64,000 bases of DNA from Lachnotalea glycerini (lineage in GTDB: Bacteria > Bacillota > Clostridia > Lachnospirales > Lachnospiraceae), in contig NZ_QICS01000003.1 in NCBI RefSeq assembly GCF_003201285.1, positions 186,001 to 250,000 of the forward strand. Direction: 5' to 3'. Below, one piece after another: positions 36,605 through 45,890 of the stretch; the stretch's first letter is position 1, and every line of letters begins with the position of its first letter. A model generated the notes under the pieces. It did not search any database. It had not been told where the DNA came from and saw nothing but the letters and a program-made list of their open reading frames with translations. The position numbers and the translations under genes are program-made.

Positions 36605-37387
36605 TTATTTTCCCAATACAATCATTCGATATTCACTTGGTGTCACACCAACTACACGTTTAAATACTTTTGCAAAGTAGTTGGAATCTTTATAACCAAC
36701 TTTATCACTAATCTCTTTTACATTAATAGTAATATCAATCAGAAGCTGCTTTGCTTTCTCTACTCGATACTCCGTAAGATACGTTGTGAAACTTTTATCA
36801 AAGCTTTGCTTGAATAGTTTACAAAAATATGCATTTGAATAATTCATAGCTTCAGCAACATCCTGTGTAGAAATTTCTTCAATATAATGCATTTTAATAA
36901 ATCTTAAAATTTCCTCTCGCACTACACTAATACGTTCATATTCCAATTTATCATTTGTCGTATCAAATGTCTCTTTGTTTTTTAATCCTTTTTGTGTGTC
37001 ACTTTCCTCCTGCTCACCAAGCATTTTGATAGCTTCATTCACTACAGAAACAATTTCGTCTTCTGAACTGGGCTTTAATAAATAATTTAAGGCTTTAATT
37101 GTAATCGCTTTTTTAGCATAGCTAAAGTCATCATATGCGGTTAAAAAAATGATATTGCAATACTTATCCATTTTTCTTATTTTCTCTGCTGCTTCAAGCC
37201 CTGTAATTCCTGGCATTTCAATATCTAAAATAACAATATGAAATTTTTTTTCTTTAAACAATTCAATGGCTTCTCTGCCATTTACTGCCTGTACGATTTC
37301 AAACTGATTCTTGAATTTTGCCTTCACGGTCTTACATATAACCATTCTTTCTATTGGCTCATCATCTGCAATTAGCATGTGATACAT
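36605..37387 (-). CDS. YesN-type response regulator with AraC output
   Basis: 260-residue regulator. The receiver domain (1-120) has the acidic pair IADDEP, the phosphorylation Asp in HIVILDIEMPG, Thr in FLTAYDD and Lys in YLLKPSSE. The AraC helix-turn-helix pair follows (EISTQDVAEAMNYSNAYFCKLFK, then NVKEISDKVGYKDSNYFAKVFK, VVGVTPSEYR). It lies directly behind the kinase gene. Members of this group control carbohydrate or carboxylate transporters; here the adjoining TRAP operon is the obvious target. Confidence 0.94.
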   Translation of the reverse strand: MYHMLIADDEPIERMVICKTVKAKFKNQFEIVQAVNGREAIELFKEKKFHIVILDIEMPGITGLEAAEKIRKMDKYCNIIFLTAYDDFSYAKKAITIKALNYLLKPSSEDEIVSVVNEAIKMLGEQEESDTQKGLKNKETFDTTNDKLEYERISVVREEILRFIKMHYIEEISTQDVAEAMNYSNAYFCKLFKQSFDKSFTTYLTEYRVEKAKQLLIDITINVKEISDKVGYKDSNYFAKVFKRVVGVTPSEYRMIVLGK

Positions 37388-37388
37388 G

Positions 37389-38894
37389 TTATCCCTCCCG
37401 ATTTTTATGCGGTATGGCTACCCTGACTATTGTTCCTTGATTCTTCCTGCTAAGCAACTTCACATCTCCATCAAAATACATTCTTTTTATTCTTTTATAA
37501 ATATTCCCTAAACCAATACCGATTTTTCCGTTTGTCCCTTGTTTGATTGCAAGTCTTAAGCTTTCTAATTCTTCTTGTGTCATACCAATACCGGTATCTA
37601 CTATCGTTATAATTATTTTTTCAGCTTTCATACGGATATCAATAAAAATTTTGCCGCCTTCTTCCTTTTTAGAAATTCCATGTATGATTGAATTTTCCAG
37701 TAGGGGCTGTAAACAAAATGAGGGAATCATAATTAAGTCCTTGTCCACCTTGCATTTAATACTATAATCAATACGGCTTCCAAAGCGCATTTTCTGCAAA
37801 TACATGTAATCCCCGGCTACTTGTAATTCTTGCGCAAGCACAACTTCGCTTTGTGGTGTTTTTAGATTATATCGAAATATTGTACTCAAAGCCTTTATCA
37901 TCTTTTCGGTTGTGTCTGCATCCTCCAGTTTAGCCATACCACCAATCACGTTCAACGTATTAAATAAGAAATGTGGGTTTATCTGGCTCTTTAGTAATTC
38001 AAGGTTCGCTGTCTCTAAGTTTTTCTCGGCCTCTATTTTTTCCAATTCTTCCTTATGCAGTAAATCCATCATTTTTCTTCGCTCTTCCATCGTTGTTATA
38101 TATTGTCCTGTTGCGTATTTCATTTTATTAAACGCATTGACCAAATCACCCATTTCATCCTGATTATTGACCTTTACATCATCCGTAAAAAAATTATTGG
38201 AGGCTATTTCTTTTGATACATTCACCAACTTCATAATTGGAATAATCATAGTTTTATTCATTAAACCGGACAAACTAATCATTACACTAAATAACATAAT
38301 TCCACTTAAGATCACCACCAATGGAAGCTTTCGTAAGCTGCGCACTTTTTTTACATAGACGGCTTTACCATCTTCTAGCGAATATCGCATTAGGCTTCTT
38401 GCATAATCATGTAAATATGCTTGCATATCATATACTTTATATAACTGCTTAATATATTCGGGGTTACTTTCATTCATTCCTAATACGGTATCTCTCTTCT
38501 CTATATAGTTTGCATAGCTATTTTTAATTGACCATGTTTTTGCATACCTTCGTATACTCATAGATGAATAATCACTTGGCAGTGATAAAACAGCTTTCTT
38601 CGTCTGGTCAATGGCATCTTCCATCTCTTTGTGGTTCTCCTCATTTGGATGTTTGATATAAGCTTCAAACCAACTACTTTCTGCCTCAATCGTATCAATG
38701 AGATCACTGCTTTTCGCATTATCGTCTAATATAACTCTAAAATCATTCAACGAAAAATTTACTACCCAGATATCAAAGATTACTGATAATGAAATGATCA
38801 GAAACACAACCCCGGTAAAAACCTGAATTTTTTTCTTTAGGGATAAAGAAATCCACTTGTTATCCACTTTTTTCCTGCGCTCATTTGCACTCAT
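37389..38894 (-). CDS. YesM-type sensor histidine kinase
   Basis: 501-residue membrane kinase. Span one is at about residues 23-47, an extracellular sensor of about 140 residues rich in helices follows, and span two is near 190-210. A HAMP linker comes next, then the LytS/YesM-type His_kinase box with phosphoacceptor in LKSQINPHFLFNTLNVIGG, and an ATP-binding domain (LENSIIHG, VDTGIGM, GIGLGNIYKRI). It partners the regulator immediately downstream. Its sensor module is short, which fits use of a separate binding protein such as the anchored DctP protein encoded at the end of this unit. Confidence 0.93.
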   Translation of the reverse strand: MSANERRKKVDNKWISLSLKKKIQVFTGVVFLIISLSVIFDIWVVNFSLNDFRVILDDNAKSSDLIDTIEAESSWFEAYIKHPNEENHKEMEDAIDQTKKAVLSLPSDYSSMSIRRYAKTWSIKNSYANYIEKRDTVLGMNESNPEYIKQLYKVYDMQAYLHDYARSLMRYSLEDGKAVYVKKVRSLRKLPLVVILSGIMLFSVMISLSGLMNKTMIIPIMKLVNVSKEIASNNFFTDDVKVNNQDEMGDLVNAFNKMKYATGQYITTMEERRKMMDLLHKEELEKIEAEKNLETANLELLKSQINPHFLFNTLNVIGGMAKLEDADTTEKMIKALSTIFRYNLKTPQSEVVLAQELQVAGDYMYLQKMRFGSRIDYSIKCKVDKDLIMIPSFCLQPLLENSIIHGISKKEEGGKIFIDIRMKAEKIIITIVDTGIGMTQEELESLRLAIKQGTNGKIGIGLGNIYKRIKRMYFDGDVKLLSRKNQGTIVRVAIPHKNREG

Positions 38895-38959
38895 CCGTTT
38901 ATTCCCTTCGTAATATGATATTTTAATTATACCAAACTTTAATCATATTATAATACAAA

Positions 38960-38979
38960 AAAGCCGTAAATACGGCTTT
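38960..38979 (-). terminator. Short terminator after the TRAP operon
   Basis: AAAGCCGTA (38960-38968) / TACGGCTTT (38971-38979), 9-bp arms with a 2-nt gap (effectively a tetraloop), followed by T-rich sequence on the minus strand. It separates the TRAP operon from the kinase genes. Confidence 0.65.
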
Positions 38980-39000
38980 ATTATATGATAATATGATTTC

Positions 39001-39468
39001 TTAGTGATTCATTTTTGATACTAAATAATGATAAAACTCATTATTTTGTCTTCCTAATACTTTATTTGTTAATATAAAACCTCGTGTTGTAGTGGAAAAT
39101 ATAACAAGCATATTAGGTTTTTTAGATACCTTCTTAATACTTTTCCAATCCAAATCAGAAATCGTTTGATCCGATTTCACACGAATTCCTCCATCATCAA
39201 AGCTGATTTCTATTTCCCTGGAAGCTGCTGCCTGTTTTCTTGCTCTTATATAAATTCCTAATGGTTGAAAAATGGGAAACAAGAATATTGAAAGCGCCAA
39301 AAGCATTCGAACAAAGCTACTTACATCACTCCATATTCTTATTGCTAATAGTATCATAGCTGCTGTAAAAATTGTATTACATATGCCTATCATTGAACCA
39401 TATATAAAATACATCGATAACTGCCAAAAATCAGCGGTAGAGTTTTTATATTTATATTTATATTTCAT
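39001..39468 (-). CDS. YcxB-like membrane protein
   Basis: 155-residue protein with two spans at about residues 18-72 (FIYGSMIGICNTIFTAAMIL, then MLLALSIFLFPIFQPLGIY) and a soluble C-terminal beta-rich part (EIEISFDDGGIRVKS, DLDWKSIKKVSK, MLVIFS) characteristic of the YcxB-like family. Function unknown. It lies 6 bp after the DctM gene and is cotranscribed with the TRAP transporter. Confidence 0.72.
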   Translation of the reverse strand: MKYKYKYKNSTADFWQLSMYFIYGSMIGICNTIFTAAMILLAIRIWSDVSSFVRMLLALSIFLFPIFQPLGIYIRARKQAAASREIEISFDDGGIRVKSDQTISDLDWKSIKKVSKKPNMLVIFSTTTRGFILTNKVLGRQNNEFYHYLVSKMNH

Positions 39469-39474
39469 GATTCA

Positions 39475-40767
39475 TTATCCTAAAACAGATGGAAGCCACA
39501 GGCTTATTTCCGGAATAAAGGTAATTAGTAAAAGTGTAATTATCATGCAAAGGTAGAATGGTAATGTAGCTTTCACAACACGTTCCATCGGCACCTTTCC
39601 TACTGCTGAGCCAATAAACAATACTGCGCCAACAGGAGGTGTTAACAGACCAATACCACAGTTTAATACTAACATAATTCCAAATTGAATTGGATCAATA
39701 CCAATTGAAGTTGCAATAGGAAATAAAATTGGAGTAGCAATTAATATAATTGGAGCCATATCCATAATGCAGCCTAACACAAAAAGTATCAGATTTATTA
39801 ATAACGCTAAGATAATCGGATTATCTGTCATACCAATAATTGCATTTGCTGCTAAATCTGGTACATGCAAACGTGTCAGACAATAGCCAAAAATACTTGA
39901 AGTTGAAATTAAAATTAATACGATAGACAATGTATTAACACAATCTTCAAATACATTCCACACACCTTTCCAGTCAAGCCCCTTATATATAAATATGCTG
40001 ACAATTAAACTGTAAATAACAGCAATTGCTGCTGATTCAGTAGCCGTGAAAACACCACCAACAACACCGAATACAACGATTAATACTGCAGCAAGAGCCC
40101 AGAATGAAACACTAAGCTGTTTCAATAAATTCTTCATACTAAATTTCTGTCCTTTAGGATAGTTTCTTTTTACTGAAATAATATAAGATCCTACCATTAG
40201 ACTTAATGCAAGTAATGCGCCAGGTAAATATCCTGCTAAAAAAAGGCTTCCAACAGATATCCCACCTGCCGCTGTAGCATAAATAACCATATTATGACTT
40301 GGCGGAACTAAAAGTCCTTCACAAGATGATGTAATCGTAACCGCAGTTGAAAAATCATCATCATATCCTTGATCTACCATCATAGGTATCAATATGGTAC
40401 CCAAAGAGGCAGTATCTGCAGATGCAGAGCCTGAAATTCCCCCAAAGAAATAAGAAGCAACAATATTAACCATTGCCATTCCTCCTCGCATCCAGCCAAC
40501 ACAAGCATCTGCCAAGGCAATCAGCTTTTTTGAAATACCTCCTGATCCCATCAAGCATCCCATCGTAATAAAAAACGGAACAGCCATAAGGCTAAAGGAG
40601 CTAATACCTTTTACCATTTGCTGGCAAATCGTAGTAAGTGGCAACCCTTGGTATAATAGGCATAAAAAAGAAGAAAGGGCTACTGCATAGGCAATCGGAA
40701 ATCTCAATAATATCAAAACAAAAAAACTTCCAAGTAATATTAAAATTGCTAAGCTTTCACTAGACAT
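39475..40767 (-). CDS. dctM: TRAP transporter large permease (DctM)
   Basis: 430-residue membrane protein with about twelve spans, the transport-catalysing subunit of a sodium-driven TRAP importer. Family segments include RFPIAYAVALSSFLCLLYQG, MAVPFFITMGCLMGSGGI, GGISGSASADTASLG and PPSHNMVIYA. The start overlaps the DctQ stop by one base. Together with the DctQ and DctP genes upstream it is a complete three-part system. Substrate probably a carboxylate; not resolved. Confidence 0.95.
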   Translation of the reverse strand: MSSESLAILILLGSFFVLILLRFPIAYAVALSSFLCLLYQGLPLTTICQQMVKGISSFSLMAVPFFITMGCLMGSGGISKKLIALADACVGWMRGGMAMVNIVASYFFGGISGSASADTASLGTILIPMMVDQGYDDDFSTAVTITSSCEGLLVPPSHNMVIYATAAGGISVGSLFLAGYLPGALLALSLMVGSYIISVKRNYPKGQKFSMKNLLKQLSVSFWALAAVLIVVFGVVGGVFTATESAAIAVIYSLIVSIFIYKGLDWKGVWNVFEDCVNTLSIVLILISTSSIFGYCLTRLHVPDLAANAIIGMTDNPIILALLINLILFVLGCIMDMAPIILIATPILFPIATSIGIDPIQFGIMLVLNCGIGLLTPPVGAVLFIGSAVGKVPMERVVKATLPFYLCMIITLLLITFIPEISLWLPSVLG

Positions 40768-41288
40768 TATTTAACCTCCTTTATAAAAAATGATTTTACA
40801 TGATTATATACAGACTCCAGTTCAAATACAAACATTGCCACACCTGCTAACGGAACGGGAAAATACATCCAGAATCTCGAAAGAAAAGGCATACTTACAT
40901 AAGTTCCCTTTGAACCAATTCCTACCGCATAATTCCATCCTACTACAATCATAATTATTGCAAGTAATAAAACTCCTAAATCAGCAATAATGTCTAAAAC
41001 TCCCAAAACTTTTTTGGGTAAATAAGTGTCAAAGGCTGTCATACGGATATGTGCACCTCTTCTGATTGCTAATGCGGCAGAAAGAACAGCCATATAAGCC
41101 ATACATGTCAAAACAACTTCCTCACTCCATGATGGATCAGGAATAAAGGATATATATCTTCCAGCTACTGAAAAGCTGGTAATTAAAATGTCAATGACCA
41201 AAAGAATCTTACATAAGAAAAGCACAAATTTATATGTCATATCATAAGCTGGCTTTATCTTATCTATTCTAGAAAAGATTTCTGGCAT
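40767..41288 (-). CDS. dctQ: TRAP transporter small permease (DctQ)
   Basis: 173-residue protein with four spans and the DctQ pattern: SFSVAGRYISFIPDPSWSEE with the conserved W-x-E-E followed by a span, and RRGAHIRM. It bridges receptor and large permease. Located between the receptor gene (about 100 bp away) and dctM (1-bp overlap). Confidence 0.92.
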   Translation of the reverse strand: MPEIFSRIDKIKPAYDMTYKFVLFLCKILLVIDILITSFSVAGRYISFIPDPSWSEEVVLTCMAYMAVLSAALAIRRGAHIRMTAFDTYLPKKVLGVLDIIADLGVLLLAIIMIVVGWNYAVGIGSKGTYVSMPFLSRFWMYFPVPLAGVAMFVFELESVYNHVKSFFIKEVK

Positions 41289-41389
41289 ATTTTACCTCCT
41301 CAAAAAACGGGCACAAAGGCTTTTTTCCTCCTCTATGCCCATAGATATTCATCTCGTTAACTGTATCTTGTAAACTAATGAAATTATAT

Positions 41390-42460
41390 TTATTGCATGT
41401 CTAGAATCTGTTGATACAGTTCCTTATTATCTGCTGTAGATGCTTCTATAATATCTTTACAAGCCTCCTGCCATGGTGTAATATCAGTAACCTCTACAAT
41501 GTTAACACCATCTGCTTTTAGCTCTTCAAGAACTTTGTTTTCAGCCTCTTCAGAAATTTTTCTATTATATTCTGATGCATATTTGCTAGCTTCTTCTATA
41601 ATACTCTTGTGCTCATCTGATAGGCTATCCCAAGCTGCATCCGTAATTACTACCTGAACAGCTCCAAGTGTATGTCCATCCAGAATAAGATTTGGTGCAA
41701 CTTCCTGAAATGCGTTCGATTTATAGTTTGCGATTGGTTGTTCTGCTCCGTCAACTACACCTGTTTGTAATGCAGAATAAAGTTCTCCAAAGGACACAAC
41801 CGTTGGGGATGCTCCAAGACCTTCTACCATACCGTTCATAATTGGATCATTAGAAACCCTAAGCTTCATACCTTTTAAATCTTCTAATGAATTAACCGGT
41901 TCTACAGTAAAGAAATGACGAAAGCCTTCTTCTGCATAAAATAAACCTGTAATACCGCTGCCATTTTCATGTGGTTCAACAAGAAATTCTTTTGCTAAAT
42001 CAGATGTTGCAAAATTCCAAAAATGTTCACGGCTTACAAAGGTGTAAGGTACGGATAAAAGTTTTGATTTTTCTCCACCGTAGCTTGTGAGAGCAAATGC
42101 GGAAATACGAGCCATATCAATAGTTCCTCCTCCGCCAAGCATTGTATCAAGCACATCATTTTCTGAACCTAAAACACCGCTCGCCTGAAGATCAATTTTT
42201 ATTTCTCCACCTGAAAGTTCTTCTACTTTTTCTTTAAAAGCAGTGTCAGTTTGACCAACGATCGTATCTAGCGGATTAACTTCTGCATAAACAAGTGTTA
42301 CCATTGCAGCAGTATCATCGCTTTTTGTTTCAGTCGTTGTTTGAGTTGCGGTCTCGGTTTCATTTGTAACTTCTGTTTTTTCCGGTGTTTTCAATCCACA
42401 TGCCGAAAGAGAAGCTACCATTGTTACGGTTAATAGTGCAGCTAACATTTTCTTTTTCAT
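41390..42460 (-). CDS. dctP: TRAP transporter receptor lipoprotein (DctP)
   Basis: 356-residue binding protein. The signal peptide ends in the lipobox LSAC (Cys21), then a Thr-rich linker. DctP features include a GEIKIDLQASGVLGSENDVL segment, the substrate-carboxylate arginine in MKLRVSND and VDGAEQPIANYKS. It is first in the TRAP operon. It differs from the second DctP-type protein at 35570-36577 in having a lipid anchor and lying with the permeases, so this one is the transport receptor. Confidence 0.94.
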   Translation of the reverse strand: MKKKMLAALLTVTMVASLSACGLKTPEKTEVTNETETATQTTTETKSDDTAAMVTLVYAEVNPLDTIVGQTDTAFKEKVEELSGGEIKIDLQASGVLGSENDVLDTMLGGGGTIDMARISAFALTSYGGEKSKLLSVPYTFVSREHFWNFATSDLAKEFLVEPHENGSGITGLFYAEEGFRHFFTVEPVNSLEDLKGMKLRVSNDPIMNGMVEGLGASPTVVSFGELYSALQTGVVDGAEQPIANYKSNAFQEVAPNLILDGHTLGAVQVVITDAAWDSLSDEHKSIIEEASKYASEYNRKISEEAENKVLEELKADGVNIVEVTDITPWQEACKDIIEASTADNKELYQQILDMQ

Positions 42461-42621
42461 ATCCTAATCCTCCATAAAATTGCATATATAATTTTTTTAT
42501 ACAACTGTATATTGGTATTTTAACAGGTATTTTACACAACCAAAACCGTACGATTTTAATATTCATAGTACATTTTTAACCTATTTTTTGTAATAATATT
42601 ATTAAATTATAGATATTTTGA
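42461..42621. other. Upstream region of the TRAP operon
   Basis: AT-rich leader with the ribosome site GGAGG before dctP. A promoter must lie here, but no clear -35/-10 pair was found. Confidence 0.4.
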
Positions 42622-42834
42622 TCAAATAAAAGTTCTTTTCAAAGGAAGCTCATTACTACTTACATAAAGAATCATGCAATCATCTGCCTTAACAATATAT
42701 TGCTTAGAGCAAATACCGCCCATGCCACATACATCAGGAACCCTATTTAAAATAATCTTAAGGTAATGCTCAAAGAGCTCATGATTGACTAAATATATAA
42801 AATTTGCTATATTAATGGTGGGAAGATTATTTAT
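42622..42834 (-). pseudogene. Start-less gene remnant (70 codons)
   Basis: Open minus-strand frame of 70 codons bounded by stops, without a usable start. It reads like protein (NHELFEHYLKIILNRVPD, then CGMGGICSKQYIVKADD and a terminal LPLKRTFI), with better composition than the flanking DNA. It is taken as the 3' end of a lost gene. The family is not recognised. Confidence 0.4.
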
Positions 42835-43211
42835 TCAGTAGCTGATGATACTAACATCCCAGATTATATACAATACTTGTTGATGCAAGAATTTTTACTA
42901 CTGATAAAAATCGTAAGCTCAATTAATTAACAGGATTTTTAATGTGATCTATAAAATGATAAAGGAAGAATTTCCATCAGATAAAAGACATAGTTCAAAC
43001 AGTGGACTATGTCTTTACTATTATTATTTATAACATACTGCAGTAGACGCAGTAATTCTATGAATGACATGATACAGTTCACTTTAAATTTCCCACAGGG
43101 TACTGATTGGATATTTTTTACTGATTCAATGGGCAAATACTCTTTCCATCGATTATAGGTTAAAAAACATTTTTGGAAAGGTGATAATATTGAAAGGATA
43201 TACTGAACATA
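42835..43211. other. Gap with one hairpin
   Basis: About 375 bp with no convincing gene. The only clear structure is the hairpin at 42984-43016. A 65-codon minus frame across 42939-43136 is cysteine-rich, lacks a ribosome site and runs through the hairpin, so it is not called. Confidence 0.4.
42984..43016. terminator. Terminator-like hairpin
   Basis: AAAGACATAGT (42984-42994) pairs exactly with ACTATGTCTTT (43006-43016), flanked by A/T-rich sequence on both sides. No intact gene ends here, so it may belong to a deleted gene. Confidence 0.5.
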
Positions 43212-43463
43212 ATGAATACAAATAATGAACTACTTCAAAATATCGAGAAAATACATACTACTGAAATGGGAGTTACACGAATTAAAAACAATCTTTCTTT
43301 GGATACAGATAATATTGTTGATTGGTGTAAGACCAAGATAAAGTCAGAGAATGCGCATATCACTAGGCATGGAAAGAACTGGTATGTAAATGTAGATGCC
43401 TGTATTTTAACAATTAACGCACATAGTTTCACAATTATTACTGCACACAAAATATGCCTATGA
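43212..43463 (+). CDS. DUF3781-like small protein
   Basis: 83-residue protein. The segment ELLQNIEKIHTTEMGVTRI, then LDTDNIVDWCK and the core HGKNWYVNVDACILTINAHS, matches the DUF3781 type common in Clostridia. Function unknown. No good ribosome site is seen before the ATG (an AAAGG lies about 20 nt upstream), so expression may be weak. It ends with HKICL at a position usual for the family, so it seems complete. Confidence 0.65.
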   Translation: MNTNNELLQNIEKIHTTEMGVTRIKNNLSLDTDNIVDWCKTKIKSENAHITRHGKNWYVNVDACILTINAHSFTIITAHKICL

Positions 43464-43735
43464 GACAATGAAAAAGCAGGCAAACGAAAATGAGGAACAA
43501 GGGAGCATATCAGTAATTAGTGTAACAGCCCCTTTTGATAACATTAGCTCATCTTAACTATAGAGTATAACATAGTGTGAAAGTCAATAAGAAATCTTTA
43601 TTTTAACTACTGGTTAAAAATCTGTCGTAATATTTAATGAATGCTCAATTGTATTCCACACTTATTCTTGCTAGAATATGTTTAGAAAAGGCCTTTTCCT
43701 GTTTCCTGAAATTGTATAAACATGGAGGTATTACT

Positions 43736-44857
43736 ATGCCCATTAACTTAGTCATTCGAAATAAAAGAAAAGAACTAGAACTTACACAAGAACAGATAGC
43801 TAATTATCTTGGCGTATCTGCGCCCGCAGTAAACAAATGGGAAAAGGGTACAAGTTATCCTGATATTTCTTTATTACCCCCTCTGGCACGTACTCTAAAA
43901 ATAGATTTAAATACTTTACTTTGTTTTGAAGAAAGTTTAACAACTCATGAGATTGCTCAATTTAGTACGCAAATTATTAAAAACATGGAAAAAAACGGCT
44001 ATGAAAGTGGATTTCATATGGCAAATGAAAAAGTCAAAGAATATCCAAATAGTGGGGAACTCATCGAAACTATGGCAACGATTTTAGAAGGTGCATTATT
44101 TATGTATGGCGCAGAAATAGAACATAAAGAATTTTATGAGGAACAAATTCTATCCTTTTATGAACGCGCAGCCAAATGTGATGATGAAAAAGCTCGTAAT
44201 AAAGCTCATTATATGTTAATCTCTAAATACATTAAGAAAAAAGAATATGAAAAAGCACAACAAACTTTGGACTTACTGCCTGAACGTTCTGCACTAGACA
44301 AAAAGCAACTTCAAGCTATGCTTTTACAAGAACAAAATCAACTGGTTGAAGCTGCAAATATTCTGGAACAGAAATTATTAAGGGGAATCAATGAACTACA
44401 AATAACTATTTTTAGCTTAGTAGATGTTGAATTAAAAATAGGAGATGATGAAAAAGTTGAAAAATTATCAAATGCATTTAAAGAAATGATAAGTCAGTTT
44501 GAGCTATGGGATTATAATGCATATGTAATTCCACTTCAAATAGCCCAAAAAAGAAAAGATGTCGATGAAAGTATTACTATTTTGAAATCTATGTTAAAAA
44601 CACTCATGAAGCCCTGGACTCCAAAAAATTCCAGTTTGTACAACCACATGAACTATGGAGAGTCTCCATCAGAGGAAGAACTTCATATGAAACTGGATCG
44701 TTTCCGTACAAGAATGCTTAGCACGCTGCTATCCAATTTGGAAAGCAGTCCTGATTTAGAGTTTCTACATTCAAACAAAGAATTCATAAATTTATTAAAG
44801 GAATATTGGGACAAATGCAATAAGACCGAAAGGGAAACAAGGAATATGATAAAATGA
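43736..44857 (+). CDS. XRE-family regulator with TPR-like C-terminal domain
   Basis: 373-residue protein. Residues 1-65 are a Cro/CI helix-turn-helix (IRNKRKELELTQEQIANYLG, then SAPAVNKWEKGTSYPDISLL). The remaining 300 residues are all-helical with repeated pairs such as AKCDDEKARNKAHYMLI and EKAQQTLDLLPE, a TPR-like array. GGAGG lies 7 nt before the ATG at 43736; the 33-codon upstream extension is not used. The architecture recalls regulators that bind peptides or partner proteins through TPRs, but helical repeats alone do not prove it. Nearby possible targets are the radical SAM/ABC genes. Confidence 0.85.
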   Translation: MPINLVIRNKRKELELTQEQIANYLGVSAPAVNKWEKGTSYPDISLLPPLARTLKIDLNTLLCFEESLTTHEIAQFSTQIIKNMEKNGYESGFHMANEKVKEYPNSGELIETMATILEGALFMYGAEIEHKEFYEEQILSFYERAAKCDDEKARNKAHYMLISKYIKKKEYEKAQQTLDLLPERSALDKKQLQAMLLQEQNQLVEAANILEQKLLRGINELQITIFSLVDVELKIGDDEKVEKLSNAFKEMISQFELWDYNAYVIPLQIAQKRKDVDESITILKSMLKTLMKPWTPKNSSLYNHMNYGESPSEEELHMKLDRFRTRMLSTLLSNLESSPDLEFLHSNKEFINLLKEYWDKCNKTERETRNMIK

Positions 44858-45054
44858 TTATAATTGAAAAATAATTCAGTTGCCTGTATTCTCACAAGTT
44901 ATACAAGAAGTACTCTTCCCACTTAAAAGAATATTATTGGTGGGGATACTGTTTTTCGGTCTTCGTAATTTATTAGAACTTATTGGACTTATCTATTATG
45001 ATCGTAAGCTATAAATAGGTTCTTTCCAAGGTTAGTTGATATTAACTTATAAAA

Positions 45055-45573
45055 ATGAATTGCCCATACTGCGGACATTCATCATTCAGCGTCCATTCTA
45101 CCTATCAGCGAGAAATTCAGGATATTTCCTTACAGGATAAACAAACAATTCTGCTCCTTAGTGTAAGAAAAATGTTTTGTGATAATCCACAATGCAGTCA
45201 TAAAACTTTTTCAGAGCGTTTTGACTTTGTTGCTCCTAACCAAAAAACAAAACGGTTAATTGATAAAATTTTATTTACTTCAACTAAATTAAGTTCGGTT
45301 AGTGCAGAAACATTATTAAAATCAAATAGAATTATAACAAGTAAAAGCAGCATCTGTGACCTGTTTAAAAAAATGCCAGCCATTGTGGATAAATCTCTTA
45401 TAACAAAAGTTTGTGTGGATGATTTCGCTTTCCGAAAACGATACACATATGGAACAGTTATGGTCGATTTAGAAAGTCATAGAATTATTGATATCATTGA
45501 TTCCAGAGAAACAAATAGTGTTGAAGCACTTACGGAATATATGTGTACATTTGCAATAAATTATATAAATTAA
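45055..45573 (+). pseudogene. ISL3-family transposase, truncated
   Basis: 172 codons covering only the N-terminal part of an ISL3-type transposase: the zinc-binding CPYCGHSSFSVHSTYQRE, a second cysteine pair (CDNPQCSHKTFSERF), the helix-turn-helix region and the first catalytic-domain strand CVDDFAFRKRYTYGTVMVDL. The family is about 400 or more residues, so the rest of the DDE domain is missing; a stop follows NYIN. No inverted repeat ends were identified. It is dead transposon DNA. Confidence 0.82.
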
Positions 45574-45608
45574 GCCAATATATCCCGTAATATTAGGAAT
45601 ATTGGCTT
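45572..45608. repeat. Hairpin at the ISL3 break point
   Basis: AAGCCAATAT (45572-45581) and ATATTGGCTT (45599-45608) are exact inverted repeats lying right at the truncated end of the transposase gene. It could be a terminator or a scar of the deletion. Confidence 0.45.
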
Positions 45609-45744
45609 ATTCATAAACATCTTAGTTACGTTATATTTCTATCTGATCCTAAATTTAGTAGAACTCCACTTATTTATGGTATGGTTCCCCGCATTATGTC
45701 TAAAGAAGAGTTTTACAACTTCCTACAAATTATACTTCGTTTTA

Positions 45745-45831
45745 TTATTTCTTCTTTTTTCGCATTCGAATTATCCTTACCACCATAAACCCAATTACAA
45801 AAGATACTACACATATAATAACGTCTTCCAT
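45745..45831 (-). CDS. 28-residue cationic membrane micropeptide (candidate)
   Basis: Short frame at the end of the ABC/radical SAM unit. It encodes MEDVIICVVSFVIGFMVV followed by a very basic tail ending RMRKKKK: one membrane span and a positive cytosolic end. GAGAGAG lies just before the ATG, a mediocre ribosome site. A far better AAGGAGG site lies about 40 bp upstream but leads into a TTG frame of only five codons. Coding is supported by the clean amphipathic pattern, not by homology. Confidence 0.4.
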   Translation of the reverse strand: MEDVIICVVSFVIGFMVVRIIRMRKKKK

Positions 45832-45890
45832 ACTCTCTCTAACTAATCAGCATACACTAATCAATTATTTTAACCTCCTTACTACTTTCA

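Noticed and set aside
42939-43136. Minus-strand frame of 65 codons
   Set aside because: Passes through the hairpin at 42984-43016 and has no ribosome site or recognisable domain.
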